DNA from: DASQUK01 sp963756425
GTDB taxonomy: Bacteria > Actinomycetota > Acidimicrobiia > Acidimicrobiales > VFJN01
Reading direction: 5' to 3'
Assembly: GCA_963756425.1 (NCBI GenBank)
Contig: CAVWNW010000004.1
Location: forward strand, 124,001 to 188,000
Length of the DNA: 64,000 nt
Below the pieces are notes generated by a model. It was not told where the DNA came from and did not search any database. It worked only from the letters and a program-made list of their open reading frames with translations. The position numbers and the translations under genes are program-made. This document shows positions 43,581 to 51,648 of the stretch, in pieces. How positions within the stretch are numbered: position 1 is the first letter of the stretch; each line of letters opens with the position of its first letter.

Positions 43581-44945
43581 GTGCCTCTGCGCTTCGTGAT
43601 CATCGGCGGGGGGCCCGCCGGCAACACGGCGGCCACCACCGCGGCCCGCCTCGGTGGCGAGGTGACGCTGATCGAGCGCGACATCGTGGGCGGCTCCGCG
43701 CACCTGCGCGACTGCATCCCCTCCAAGGCGATGATCGCCACCGCTGAGGCCATGGGTTTTGTCGACCGCAGCGGCGGCATGGGCCTGTCGGGACCGCACG
43801 CGACGCTCGATCTCGAACGGCTCCGGAAGCGCATCCAGCTGATCGAGGACCGCCTCGAATCCAACATCGTCCAGCTCCTGCTCAGCCAGGGCGTGCGCAT
43901 GATCCAGGGCACGGGCCGGCTCAAGGGGCCGCACGAGATCGCCGTCGAAACCGACCAGGGCGTGAGCGAGATCGAGGCCGACGCGATCCTCGTGTCCACG
44001 GGCAGCCGGCCCCGCGTCCCCGAGTGGGCGGATGTCGACGGCGACCGCGTGCTGACGACGCGCGACGCCTATCCGCCGCGGGAGCTGCCCGAGCACCTGG
44101 TGGTGATCGGGTCGGGCGTGACCGGCGTCGAGTTCGTGCACATGTTCTCGTCGCTCGGCAGCGAGGTGACGCTGCTGGTCAGCCGCCAGCAGGTGCTGCC
44201 GGAGAAGGACCCGGAGGTGGCGGCTGCGCTCGAGCACGAGCTCCTGCGCCGGGGCGTCCACCTGCTGAAGGGCGCGCGGGCCGATGGCATCGATCGCACC
44301 GACGGCGGCGGCGTGGCCGTCCACTGCACCGACGGGCGTGTTGCCGCTGGCAGCCACGCCCTGCTGGCCATCGGCTCGATCCCCAACAGCGACGGCCTGG
44401 GGCTCGACGCCGCCGGGGTGGAGGTCGATGGGGGCGGCTACGTGCCCGTCAACCACCACTGCGTGACCAACGTGCCGCACATCTACGCCGCGGGGGACCT
44501 GTCGGGCAAGCTCCCGCTTTCGTCGGTGGCGGCCATGCAGGGGCGCAAGATCGCCGAGCACGTCATGGGCCTGCACACGCGGGTCCACCGCCACCTCGAC
44601 TACGACAAGGCGGCGTCGGCGATCTTCACGGAGCCCGAGATCGCCGACGTGGGCCTGGCGGAGGCGGACGCCTTCGCCGAGGGGCGCAAGCTGCGGGTCA
44701 CCAAGGTGCCGTTCTCGGCGTCGGCCAAGGCGCTCATCAACAACGAGACCGAGGGCTTCGTGAAGATCCTCTCCGACCCCGCCACCGGCGTGGTCCTGGG
44801 CGGGTCGATCGTCGGGCGCCAGGCGGCGGAGCTCATCTCCGTCATCGCCGTGGCCGTCACCAACGGCCTGCGCGTCAACGACATCGTCGAGAGCCTGCTC
44901 GTCCACCCGTCGCTGTCCGAGGCGCTCGCCGACGCGGCGGAATAG
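43581..44945 (+). CDS. lpdA: NAD(P)H:quinone dehydrogenase-like flavoprotein, LpdA type
   Basis: 454 residues from a GTG. FVIIGGGPAGNTAATTAARL binds FAD, VVIGSGVTGVEFVHMFSSLG binds NAD(P), and IYAAGDLSGKLPLSSVAAM is the second FAD site. The redox-active pair of lipoamide dehydrogenases is broken: the first cysteine position is alanine (GGSAHLRDCIPSK keeps only the second). M. tuberculosis LpdA (Rv3303c) shows the same loss and works as an NAD(P)H quinone reductase, not a disulfide reductase. The C-terminal HPSLSE motif of the dimer interface is kept. Confidence 0.85.
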   Translation: MPLRFVIIGGGPAGNTAATTAARLGGEVTLIERDIVGGSAHLRDCIPSKAMIATAEAMGFVDRSGGMGLSGPHATLDLERLRKRIQLIEDRLESNIVQLLLSQGVRMIQGTGRLKGPHEIAVETDQGVSEIEADAILVSTGSRPRVPEWADVDGDRVLTTRDAYPPRELPEHLVVIGSGVTGVEFVHMFSSLGSEVTLLVSRQQVLPEKDPEVAAALEHELLRRGVHLLKGARADGIDRTDGGGVAVHCTDGRVAAGSHALLAIGSIPNSDGLGLDAAGVEVDGGGYVPVNHHCVTNVPHIYAAGDLSGKLPLSSVAAMQGRKIAEHVMGLHTRVHRHLDYDKAASAIFTEPEIADVGLAEADAFAEGRKLRVTKVPFSASAKALINNETEGFVKILSDPATGVVLGGSIVGRQAAELISVIAVAVTNGLRVNDIVESLLVHPSLSEALADAAE

Positions 44946-45021
44946 CCGCGGAGTAGGCCACGCGGCACCGCTCCGGTGCTCCAAGATGGCACCGTCCACG
45001 AGCACGACAACGGAGGATCCA

Positions 45022-45573
45022 ATGCCGGATACGCCCAAGCCACCGCTCCCGTACGACCACCTGGCCCCGGTCCCGTCGTTCACGGTGACGAGCGACGACG
45101 TTGCCGACGGGAAGACGCTGGCCAATGAGCACGTGGCCGACGCCCGCTTCGGGCTCGACGGCGGCAACACGTCCCCGCATCTGCGGTGGGAGGGCTTCCC
45201 GCCTGAGACGAAGAGCTTCGCGGTCACCGTGTACGACCCCGATGCGCCGACGGGCAGCGGGTTCTGGCACTGGGTCGTCTTCGACATCCCCGCCGACGTC
45301 ACCGAGTTGCCGCGCGGCGCAGGATCGGGCGACATGGCGGGCCTTCCCGAGGGCGCGATCCACGTCCGCAACGACGCCGGCGACCAGGCGTACATCGGCG
45401 CCGGCCCGCCCCCCGGCCACGGCCCGCACCGCTACGTATTCGCGGTGCACGCCCTCGACGTCGAGAAGCTCGGGCCGGACGCCAGCGCGTCACCGGCGTT
45501 CGTCGGCTTCAACCTCGGCTTCCACACGCTGGCCCGTGCCGTGATGGTGCCCATCTACGAGGTGCCCGGCTGA
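45022..45573 (+). CDS. YbhB/YbcL family PEBP-like protein
   Basis: 183 residues from ATG 45022, with GGAGG 7 nt upstream (the frame is open back to 44986). GGNTSPHLRWEGFP, VYDPDAPTGSGFWHWVVFDI and GPHRYVFAVHALD are the three conserved blocks of the phosphatidylethanolamine-binding/Raf-kinase-inhibitor-like fold, including the anion-pocket histidine and aspartates. No signal peptide, so cytoplasmic. The bacterial family has no settled biochemical role. It converges on the biotin carboxylase gene with a hairpin in between. Confidence 0.9.
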   Translation: MPDTPKPPLPYDHLAPVPSFTVTSDDVADGKTLANEHVADARFGLDGGNTSPHLRWEGFPPETKSFAVTVYDPDAPTGSGFWHWVVFDIPADVTELPRGAGSGDMAGLPEGAIHVRNDAGDQAYIGAGPPPGHGPHRYVFAVHALDVEKLGPDASASPAFVGFNLGFHTLARAVMVPIYEVPG

Positions 45574-45578
45574 AGCGT

Positions 45579-45616
45579 CGCCGCCCCGGCGCACACGCGG
45601 TGTCCCGGGGGCGGCG
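45579..45616. terminator. bidirectional terminator-like hairpin
   Basis: CGCCGCCCCGG (45579-45589) pairs with CCGGGGGCGGCG (45605-45616) with one bulged G, around a 15-nt loop. It fills the 44-nt gap between two convergent genes. No U-run follows, as is common in high-GC actinobacteria. Confidence 0.6.
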
Positions 45617-45617
45617 G

Positions 45618-47393
45618 TCACTCGATCACGATGACCACGTCGCCCGAGCCGACCGACTGGCCGGCGGTCACCTTGACCTCCTTGACCGTGCCGGACTTGT
45701 CGGCGGCGATGTTGTTCTCCATCTTCATCGCCTCGAGGACGCAGACGGTCTGGCCCGCCTCGACCTCGTCGCCCTCGGACACGAGCACCTTCACGATCGT
45801 GCCCTGCATCGGGACCGTCACGGCCCCGGTGCCGGTGGCCCGGGACGACGCACCGGTCGACCGGCGGGGACGGTGCGATGCCCGCCCGCCGGTGCCCACC
45901 GGCGCCACCGCCGCGCCCGCCTGTGACTCGGGCACCCAGACGGTCACGCCGAAGCGGCGGCCGTTGACCTCCACATCGACGTCTCGCCGCACCTTGGGCT
46001 CGGCGACGGCTTCGGCATCGTCCCACGGCCGGACATCGGCGGCGATGCCGGACAGGTCGAGTCGCTCCTCGACCCACTTCGTCGAGTGCTCGCCGGCGAC
46101 GAAGTCGGGGTGGCGCAGGATGGCGATGTCGGCGGGGATGGTCGTGGGGATGCCACCGATCTCGAACTCGTCCAGCGCCCGCAACGTCCGGGCGATCGCG
46201 GTGTCCCGGTCGGCGCCCCAACAGATCAGCTTGCCGAGCAGGTTGTCGTAGAACTGGCTGACCTCGTCGCCGGCTTCGTAGCCGCCGTCCCAGCGGACGC
46301 CGTACCCCTGCGGTACCTGCAGCGTCGTGATCGGGCCCGGCGAGGGGACGAAGGCGCCCCCAGACGGGTCCTCGGCGTTGATGCGCACCTCTATGGCGTG
46401 GCCCCGGGGCACGACGTCCTGCTGCGTGAACGACAGCGGGTCGCCCGACGCGATCCTGATCTGCTCGGCGACCAGGTCGAGGCCCGTGACCAGCTCGGTG
46501 ACCGGGTGCTCCACCTGCAGCCGGGTGTTCATCTCCAGGAAGTAGAAGTCGCCGTCCTGGTAGAGGAACTCAACGGTGCCGGCGTTGACGTAGCCACACG
46601 CCTTCGTGACCCGGACCGCGGCGTCGCCCATGGCCTGGCGGGTCTCATCGGGGAAGCCGGGCGCCGGGCTCTCCTCGATCAGCTTCTGGTGGCGGCGTTG
46701 CGCCGAGCAGTCACGCTCGCCGACCCAGACGGCGTTGCCTCGGGTGTCGGCGAACACCTGCATCTCGATGTGTCGCGGCCAGGTCAGGTAGCGCTCGAGG
46801 TAGCACTCGCTGCGCCCGAAGCCCTTGAGCGCCTCGGACTGCGCCGACTCCAGCGCGTGCGCTGCCTCCGCCGCCGACCGCACCACCCGCATGCCCCGGC
46901 CGCCGCCGCCGAAGGCGGCCTTGATGGCGACCGGCCAGCCGTGCTCGTCGCCGAACGCCACCACCTCGTCGGCGGACGTGAGGAACTCGGTGGTGCCCGG
47001 CACCCCGGCCACCCCCGCCCGCTGGGCGGCAAGCCGCGACGACACCTTGTCGCCCATGATCTCGATCGCCTCGGGCGGCGGACCGATGAAGGTCACGCCC
47101 CTCGCCGTGATGGCCCGCGCGAAGTCGGTGTTCTCGCTGAAGAACCCGTAGCCGGGGTGCACGCCGTCGGCACCCGCCCTCTCGACCACGTCGAGGATCG
47201 TGTCCGTCGCCAGGTAGCTCTCGGCTGCCGTCTGGCCGCCCAGCGCGTAGGCCTCGTCCGCCAGCCGGACGTGCAGGGCGTCGCGGTCGAGGTCGGAGTA
47301 GACGGCGACGCTGCGGATGCCGAGCTCGCGGCACGCCCGGACGACCCGGACCGCGATCTCGCCCCGGTTGGCGATCAGGATCTTCGAGAGCAC
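45618..47393 (-). CDS. accA: acetyl/propionyl-CoA carboxylase alpha subunit (biotin carboxylase + BCCP)
   Basis: 591 residues from a GTG. KILIANRGEIAVRVVRACRE starts the biotin carboxylase domain, KAAFGGGGRGMRVV is the ATP-grasp glycine loop and FLEMNTRLQVEHPVTELVTG the catalytic region. A linker near 460-520 leads to the biotinyl domain with LEAMKMENNI, whose lysine is the biotin site. The size and domain order match AccA3-type subunits of actinobacterial acyl-CoA carboxylases; the carboxyltransferase beta subunit is not in the window. It could supply malonyl-CoA or, with the mutase and MeaB, methylmalonyl-CoA. Divergent from biotin ligase by only a few nucleotides. Confidence 0.93.
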   Translation of the reverse strand: MLSKILIANRGEIAVRVVRACRELGIRSVAVYSDLDRDALHVRLADEAYALGGQTAAESYLATDTILDVVERAGADGVHPGYGFFSENTDFARAITARGVTFIGPPPEAIEIMGDKVSSRLAAQRAGVAGVPGTTEFLTSADEVVAFGDEHGWPVAIKAAFGGGGRGMRVVRSAAEAAHALESAQSEALKGFGRSECYLERYLTWPRHIEMQVFADTRGNAVWVGERDCSAQRRHQKLIEESPAPGFPDETRQAMGDAAVRVTKACGYVNAGTVEFLYQDGDFYFLEMNTRLQVEHPVTELVTGLDLVAEQIRIASGDPLSFTQQDVVPRGHAIEVRINAEDPSGGAFVPSPGPITTLQVPQGYGVRWDGGYEAGDEVSQFYDNLLGKLICWGADRDTAIARTLRALDEFEIGGIPTTIPADIAILRHPDFVAGEHSTKWVEERLDLSGIAADVRPWDDAEAVAEPKVRRDVDVEVNGRRFGVTVWVPESQAGAAVAPVGTGGRASHRPRRSTGASSRATGTGAVTVPMQGTIVKVLVSEGDEVEAGQTVCVLEAMKMENNIAADKSGTVKEVKVTAGQSVGSGDVVIVIE

Positions 47394-47397
47394 ACCG

Positions 47398-47405
47398 TAT
47401 GTTTA
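47398..47405. promoter_or_regulatory. overlapping divergent -10 elements of accA and birA
   Basis: On the plus strand TATGTT (47398-47403) lies 7 nt before ATG 47411. On the minus strand TAAACA (47405-47400) lies 6 nt before GTG 47393. The two hexamers share four bases, so RNA polymerase should not be able to melt both at once. Neither has a recognisable -35. Both genes would be leaderless. Confidence 0.45.
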
Positions 47406-47410
47406 CGGGG

Positions 47411-48265
47411 ATGCCCGGCGATGGCGCCAGAAACCTCGGCGACCGGGCGCGGGCCGCCCTGGCGGGCTCCCGCTTCGCAGACGTTCGCTGGGTGGCGTCG
47501 ACCGGATCCACCAACGCGGACGCACTGGCGTTGGCCCGCGACGGGGCGCCCGAGGGCGTGGTCGTGGTGGCCGACCACCAGACCGCCGGGCGGGGCCGTT
47601 ACGACCGAGCCTGGGTCGCGCCCCCGGGCGGCTCACTGCTGGTCTCCGTCCTGCTCCGCCCCCCGTCCCCGGTGGCGAGCACCGCGACCATGGCGACGGC
47701 GGTGGCGATGGCCGAGGCGGTCGAGGAGGTGTCCGGGGTGACCCCGGGGCTCAAGTGGCCCAACGACCTGGTGGTGGCGGGCGAGGGTGGCGAGCGCAAG
47801 CTGGCGGGGATCCTGGCCGAGGCCGACTGGCCCGCCAGCGCCACCATCTCCGCCGGGTGGAAGCAGCCGTCTGCACACGAGCGGGCGGTGATCGTCGTCG
47901 GGGTCGGCGTCAACGTGTCCTGGCCCGAGGACGACGAGGCGATCCGCGACGTGGCCGACACTGCGGTGGCCCTCAACTGGGTGACCCCCGCGCCGGTCGA
48001 TCGCGTCGACCTGCTCGTCGCCTTCCTCCGCCGGCTCGACCGCAGTTACGGCGGGCTGGTGACCGAGGGCCGCCGTGCGGCGATGGACCAGTGGCGCCGG
48101 CGGTCGGCGACCCTGGGACGTCGGGTCCGGGTCCACCTCGGCGTGGACGACGTCGAGGGCACGGCCGTGGACGTCACCGCCGAGGGCCACCTGGTCGTGG
48201 AGGCGCCCGGCGGCCAGCTCCGCACGTTCGCCGTGGGCGACGTCGTCCATCTCCGAGACGCGTAG
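47411..48265 (+). CDS. birA: biotin-[acetyl-CoA-carboxylase] ligase
   Basis: About 284 residues from ATG 47411; ATG 47399 is in frame but lies inside the proposed -10. STGSTNADALALARDGAPEG, TAGRGRYDRAWVAPPGGSLL (the biotinyl-AMP loop) and GLKWPNDLVV with KLAGILAE are the catalytic blocks, and the C-terminal SH3-like domain ends EGHLVVEAPGGQLRTFAVGD. There is no N-terminal helix-turn-helix, so it is the monofunctional class and cannot itself repress. It biotinylates the BCCP domain of the divergent neighbour. Confidence 0.93.
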   Translation: MPGDGARNLGDRARAALAGSRFADVRWVASTGSTNADALALARDGAPEGVVVVADHQTAGRGRYDRAWVAPPGGSLLVSVLLRPPSPVASTATMATAVAMAEAVEEVSGVTPGLKWPNDLVVAGEGGERKLAGILAEADWPASATISAGWKQPSAHERAVIVVGVGVNVSWPEDDEAIRDVADTAVALNWVTPAPVDRVDLLVAFLRRLDRSYGGLVTEGRRAAMDQWRRRSATLGRRVRVHLGVDDVEGTAVDVTAEGHLVVEAPGGQLRTFAVGDVVHLRDA

Positions 48266-48278
48266 CGGCTGCGCCGGC

Positions 48279-48422
48279 GCTTAGAGGCAGAGCGGATAGG
48301 CCCGCATGTGGGCACCGAACCGTACGGGATTTGCAGCGTAAGGCAGGCCTCACAGCTCGGCCTCCAGGCAACACTGACAACGGTTCGCTGGGACGGCGGA
48401 CCTATCGGCGCATGTCCCTAGG
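48279..48422. repeat. 144-bp MITE-like element, copy A (full length)
   Basis: The left end reads TTAGAG, 7 nt, GGATAGGCCCGC; the reverse complement of the right end reads CTAGGG, 7 nt, CGATAGGTCCGC. The interior matches the minus strand of the copy at 26265-26410 over about 105 bp (shared ACCGAAC, TACGGGATTTG, AGCTCGGCCTCC, GGCAACACTGAC). Its right end supplies the TAG stop of the minus-strand methyltransferase at 48418. Confidence 0.75.
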
Positions 48423-49062
48423 CGCGACGCAGCACGCACCAGCTGCCCTGGCCGGCCCGGCTGGCGACACCCCGCCACTCGCCCGGGAGGACGGCGGCGA
48501 CCTCCTCGGAGCGCAGGTGGATCGGCGTCTGGTCCCCGCTGCTGTTCACCCACACGACGGATCCATCGCGTGCGAGCACGCGGTCGACCTCGGCGGGGAA
48601 CAGGAGCGCGTTCACGAGGACGACGGCGTCCGCGCACCTGGCCAGGAACGGGAGGTCCGCGGCATCGGCCTGGATGCACGTCGCCGGCGCTTGTGGCGCA
48701 AGCCGCAGCATGGCGAGTGACAGGTCGACCGCGGCCACCGTGCCGAACCGCTCGGCCAGCAGCTGGGAGTAGTTGCCGATCCCGCTCCCGACCTCGATGG
48801 CCACCCCGCCCCCCGCCACCCCGCCGCGGTACAGGGCGTCGAGCACCACCGCCGTCCGTTGGGGCGACGTGCGGGTGTGCCACTCGCACGAGAGCTCGTC
48901 GAACAGGGTCTCGACCTGGCCGCGGGCGGCGGCGTCCCAGCCCCCGGGCGTCAGCCCGGCCGCCCGGCGGGTCATGATGCGCATTGGGTGGTCGTCGGAG
49001 CCGAGGCCGGAGGCGCGATGGCCGGGGATCTCGACCGCCGGCAGCTCCTCGATCAGCGTCAC
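48418..49062 (-). CDS. SAM-dependent methyltransferase
   Basis: 214 residues from a GTG that overlaps the aminotransferase stop (GTGA at 49062-49059). GGVAIEVGSGIGNYSQLLAE is motif I, VAAVDLSLAMLRLA the second strand, ADAADLPFLARCADAVVLVN the third. It resembles UbiE/Methyltransf_11 enzymes. It is the last gene of the pabB-ddn-pabC operon, but no methylation step of folate synthesis calls for it, so its role is open. The stop codon comes from the adjoining repeat element, hinting that the original 3' end was altered. Confidence 0.8.
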   Translation of the reverse strand: MTLIEELPAVEIPGHRASGLGSDDHPMRIMTRRAAGLTPGGWDAAARGQVETLFDELSCEWHTRTSPQRTAVVLDALYRGGVAGGGVAIEVGSGIGNYSQLLAERFGTVAAVDLSLAMLRLAPQAPATCIQADAADLPFLARCADAVVLVNALLFPAEVDRVLARDGSVVWVNSSGDQTPIHLRSEEVAAVLPGEWRGVASRAGQGSWCVLRRA

Positions 49063-49898
49063 GGGTCCAGGTTCCGAGCCTGGAGGTCGGCCACGGCGTC
49101 GATGGCGCGCTTGGCCACCGGGCCCTCGATGCCCGGCAGCTCGCGTCCGTCCAGCATGCGCAGCGGCTGGACGTCGCGGGTCGAGGACGTCAGCAGCACC
49201 TCGTCGGCGTCGGGCAGCGTGTCCATCGGCACGTTGTCCTCGTCGGCCTCGGGAAGCTCCTCCAGCAGCAGCGCCCGGGTCACGCCCGCCAGGCAGCCCC
49301 CCAGGAGCGGTGGCGTGGAGAGCGCGCCGCGCCGCACCACGAACACGTTGGTGCCGGTGCCCTCGCACAGGTTGCCCGCGAGGTTGGGCATGATGGCCTC
49401 GGTCGCGCCGACCTTGCGGGCCTCGGCGAGGGCGACGACGTTCTCTGCGTACGAGGTGGTCTTCAGCCCCGCCACCGCCGACCGCTCGTTGCGGGGCCAC
49501 GGCACCGTGATGGCGACGGTGTCCGCCTCCCAGGGATCGAGCGGCGCCACGGCGATGATCAGCGTCGGTCCCGCCGTTCCCCGCCCGGATCCGGGCGGTG
49601 CCACGCCGCCCGTCACGGTGATCCGCAGGCGACCGGGCTCGGTCCCGTCAGCTGCGGCCGCCAGGAGCTCGTCGATCGCAGCCCGCAGCCGGGCGTCGCT
49701 CAGCGGCACGTCCAGCCCCAGCCCCCGGGCGGAGCGGTGCAGCCGCTCGATGTGCCGTCGCAGCGCGAAGGGCCGGCCGCCGATGACCTTGATCGTCTCG
49801 AACACGCCATCGCCCACGGTCAGCCCGTGGTCGAACACCGAGACCCTGGCCTCGGCCGCGTCCACGATCGCCCCATCGATCCACACGCTCCCGGTCAT
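49059..49898 (-). CDS. pabC: class IV aminotransferase, probable aminodeoxychorismate lyase
   Basis: 279 residues from ATG 49898. GSVWIDGAIVDAAEARVSVF and DHGLTVGDGVFETIKVIGGR form the fold-type IV N-terminus; the PLP lysine is in LKTTSYAENVVALAEARKVG; NLCEGTGTNVFVVRRGAL binds the phosphate. Branched-chain aminotransferases and 4-amino-4-deoxychorismate lyases look alike, but pabB lies two genes upstream on the same strand, so the lyase making p-aminobenzoate for folate is the better assignment. Confidence 0.85.
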   Translation of the reverse strand: MTGSVWIDGAIVDAAEARVSVFDHGLTVGDGVFETIKVIGGRPFALRRHIERLHRSARGLGLDVPLSDARLRAAIDELLAAAADGTEPGRLRITVTGGVAPPGSGRGTAGPTLIIAVAPLDPWEADTVAITVPWPRNERSAVAGLKTTSYAENVVALAEARKVGATEAIMPNLAGNLCEGTGTNVFVVRRGALSTPPLLGGCLAGVTRALLLEELPEADEDNVPMDTLPDADEVLLTSSTRDVQPLRMLDGRELPGIEGPVAKRAIDAVADLQARNLDP

Positions 49899-50051
49899 GA
49901 GCGCAGCTCGTGACCGGTCGACCGCGCGAACGCCAGTGAGCCGGGCGACGATGGGGTGCGGGGGCGCAGCCCCCGAGGAAACACGGTCATCAACGCCCAT
50001 CCTGGCGCGCGACGGCCCACGATGACCGCATCGGATTGAGCGTGTCGGTCG

Positions 50052-50522
50052 TCAGGCGGCCAGCGGGCGGCGCTGTGACCGGGCGGAGCGATGGGCTCGC
50101 CGCCGCGGAGGCGCCAGGTCGATCATCACCGCCGGGCAGTCGGGCGCCCGCCCAGGATCCAGGCCGAGCCGCGCCCACAGCGGCCGCACCACACGCCCGG
50201 CGAAGCCGGGACGGCGGGCCCGGGCGCGCTCCAGCTCGCTCCGGGCCTCGTCGTCCGGAAGGGGCACGGCGGAGCCCGGTACGTTGCGCTCCCGCCCGAT
50301 CGTCACTCGGACGGGTGGGTGGGCGAGCACGTTGCGGTACCAGTCGGTGCCCGGGCCGGGCCGCACCGCGACCAGCACGTGGCGGGTGGCGGGGTCCCAG
50401 CGAACGACGTGCAGGACGGTGCGCACGGGCCGGCCCGTGGTGCGGCCCCGATGCTCCAGGAGCACGACCCGGTGGCCCAACAGCCACCCGAGGCCGAGGC
50501 GGTAGGCGAGCCACGGCGCCAT
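50052..50522 (-). CDS. deazaflavin (F420)-dependent nitroreductase-family protein, Ddn-like
   Basis: 156 residues. VVLLEHRGRTTGRPVRTVLH, then VLVAVRPGPGTDWYRNVLA and PPVRVTIGRER, are the signature of the F420H2-dependent quinone reductase/Ddn split-barrel family, found almost only in F420-making actinobacteria. Members reduce quinones or nitroaromatics using F420H2. The C-terminal ~50 residues are basic and probably disordered. It lies between pabB and pabC; the reason for the linkage is not obvious. Confidence 0.85.
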   Translation of the reverse strand: MAPWLAYRLGLGWLLGHRVVLLEHRGRTTGRPVRTVLHVVRWDPATRHVLVAVRPGPGTDWYRNVLAHPPVRVTIGRERNVPGSAVPLPDDEARSELERARARRPGFAGRVVRPLWARLGLDPGRAPDCPAVMIDLAPPRRRAHRSARSQRRPLAA

Positions 50523-50546
50523 CGCTCCATCACCGTATGGTGGCCG

Positions 50547-51620
50547 TTATCCGAGGTGGTGGATGCTGGCGGGCGAGGCGACCGGCGATCCGCTCGCCAC
50601 CTGCAGGAGCCGCCGAGCCTTCAGCTCGGTCTCCATCCACTCGCCCTCCGGCACCGAGTCCCAGGTGATGCCGCCGCCGGTGCCGAGGTGCAGCAGGCCG
50701 TGCTCGATCCAGAACGTGCGGATCGCCACGTTGAGCTCTCCTTGGCGGGTGTCCGCGTCCACCCAGCCCACGGCGCCGCAGTAGACGCCGCGGGGCGCGG
50801 CCTCGAGTCGGGCGATGTGATCGAGCGCGGCCAGCTTGGGGGCGCCGGTCACGGATCCCGGCGGGAAGGTGGCGGCGATCAGCTCGGCCCACCCTGCGCC
50901 GCGGCGCAGGCGGCCCGACACGGTGGACACCAGGTGCACGAGCCCGGGGTGCTGCTCGACGGCGCAGAGCGCCGGGACTTCGATCGTCCCCCAATCGCAC
51001 ACACGGCCCAGGTCGTTGCGCACGAGGTCGACGATCATCACGTTCTCCGCCCGATCCTTCGGGAGGAAGGCGTCGGCGGTGGCGGCAGTGCCCTTGATCG
51101 GCGAGGACCACACGCGGTCGCCGTCGCGGCGGAGGAAGCGCTCGGGCGACGCCGACGCCACGTGGCAGCCGACCGTGCGGCCGGAGGGCGGGATCCGGAC
51201 CACGGCGGCGTAGGGGGCCGGGTTCCCCCGCCCGAGGGCCGCCCCGAGGGCGGCCACGTCGGCCCCGGGCGGCAGCGGGGCGGTCAGCCGGCGGGTGAGG
51301 TTCACCTGGTAGACGTCGCCGGCGGCGATGCTCGCCCGGATGGCGTCCACCCCGGCGCAGAATCCCTCCCGGTCGAGCGACGTGGTCCATTCGTCAGGCG
51401 CTGGACCGCGCCACGGGCGACCGGGCCAGCGCCGCGCCGGCCGCACCTCGGAGAACCGGGCACAGATGGGCGGCCCCTCAAACGGCAGCACCACCGCCCA
51501 CGTGCCACGCCCCTCGAGCGCGCCGAGGTCGTCGGTCACGTCGGCCAGCCGGGTCAGCAACCGGCCCCCCACAACGGCCAGCGGCGCTTGCTCCTGCACG
51601 GCCGCAGGATAGGAGCGCAT
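50547..51620 (-). CDS. pabB: aminodeoxychorismate synthase component I
   Basis: 357 residues from ATG 51620; the frame is open 39 codons further up into the HNH gene. The chorismate-binding domain is complete: GDVYQVNLTRRLTAPLPPGA, SPERFLRRDGDRVWSSPIKG (the PIKGT motif), DLVRNDLGRVCDWGTIEVP, AAFPPGSVTGAPK-type block (FPPGSVTGAPKLAALDHI) and YCGAVGWVD. Together with a PabA subunit (not in the window) it aminates chorismate, and PabC then releases p-aminobenzoate. It is the first gene of the operon. Confidence 0.9.
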   Translation of the reverse strand: MRSYPAAVQEQAPLAVVGGRLLTRLADVTDDLGALEGRGTWAVVLPFEGPPICARFSEVRPARRWPGRPWRGPAPDEWTTSLDREGFCAGVDAIRASIAAGDVYQVNLTRRLTAPLPPGADVAALGAALGRGNPAPYAAVVRIPPSGRTVGCHVASASPERFLRRDGDRVWSSPIKGTAATADAFLPKDRAENVMIVDLVRNDLGRVCDWGTIEVPALCAVEQHPGLVHLVSTVSGRLRRGAGWAELIAATFPPGSVTGAPKLAALDHIARLEAAPRGVYCGAVGWVDADTRQGELNVAIRTFWIEHGLLHLGTGGGITWDSVPEGEWMETELKARRLLQVASGSPVASPASIHHLG

Positions 51621-51648
51621 CGCGCTCAGGCGAGTACGACGGGCGACG

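Noticed and set aside
48174..48380. Shared peptide KSRTVRC in frames at 26.4 and 48.3 kb as a conserved small protein
   Set aside because: The similarity comes from the DNA repeat element; the frames differ in length and lack starts with ribosome-binding sites.
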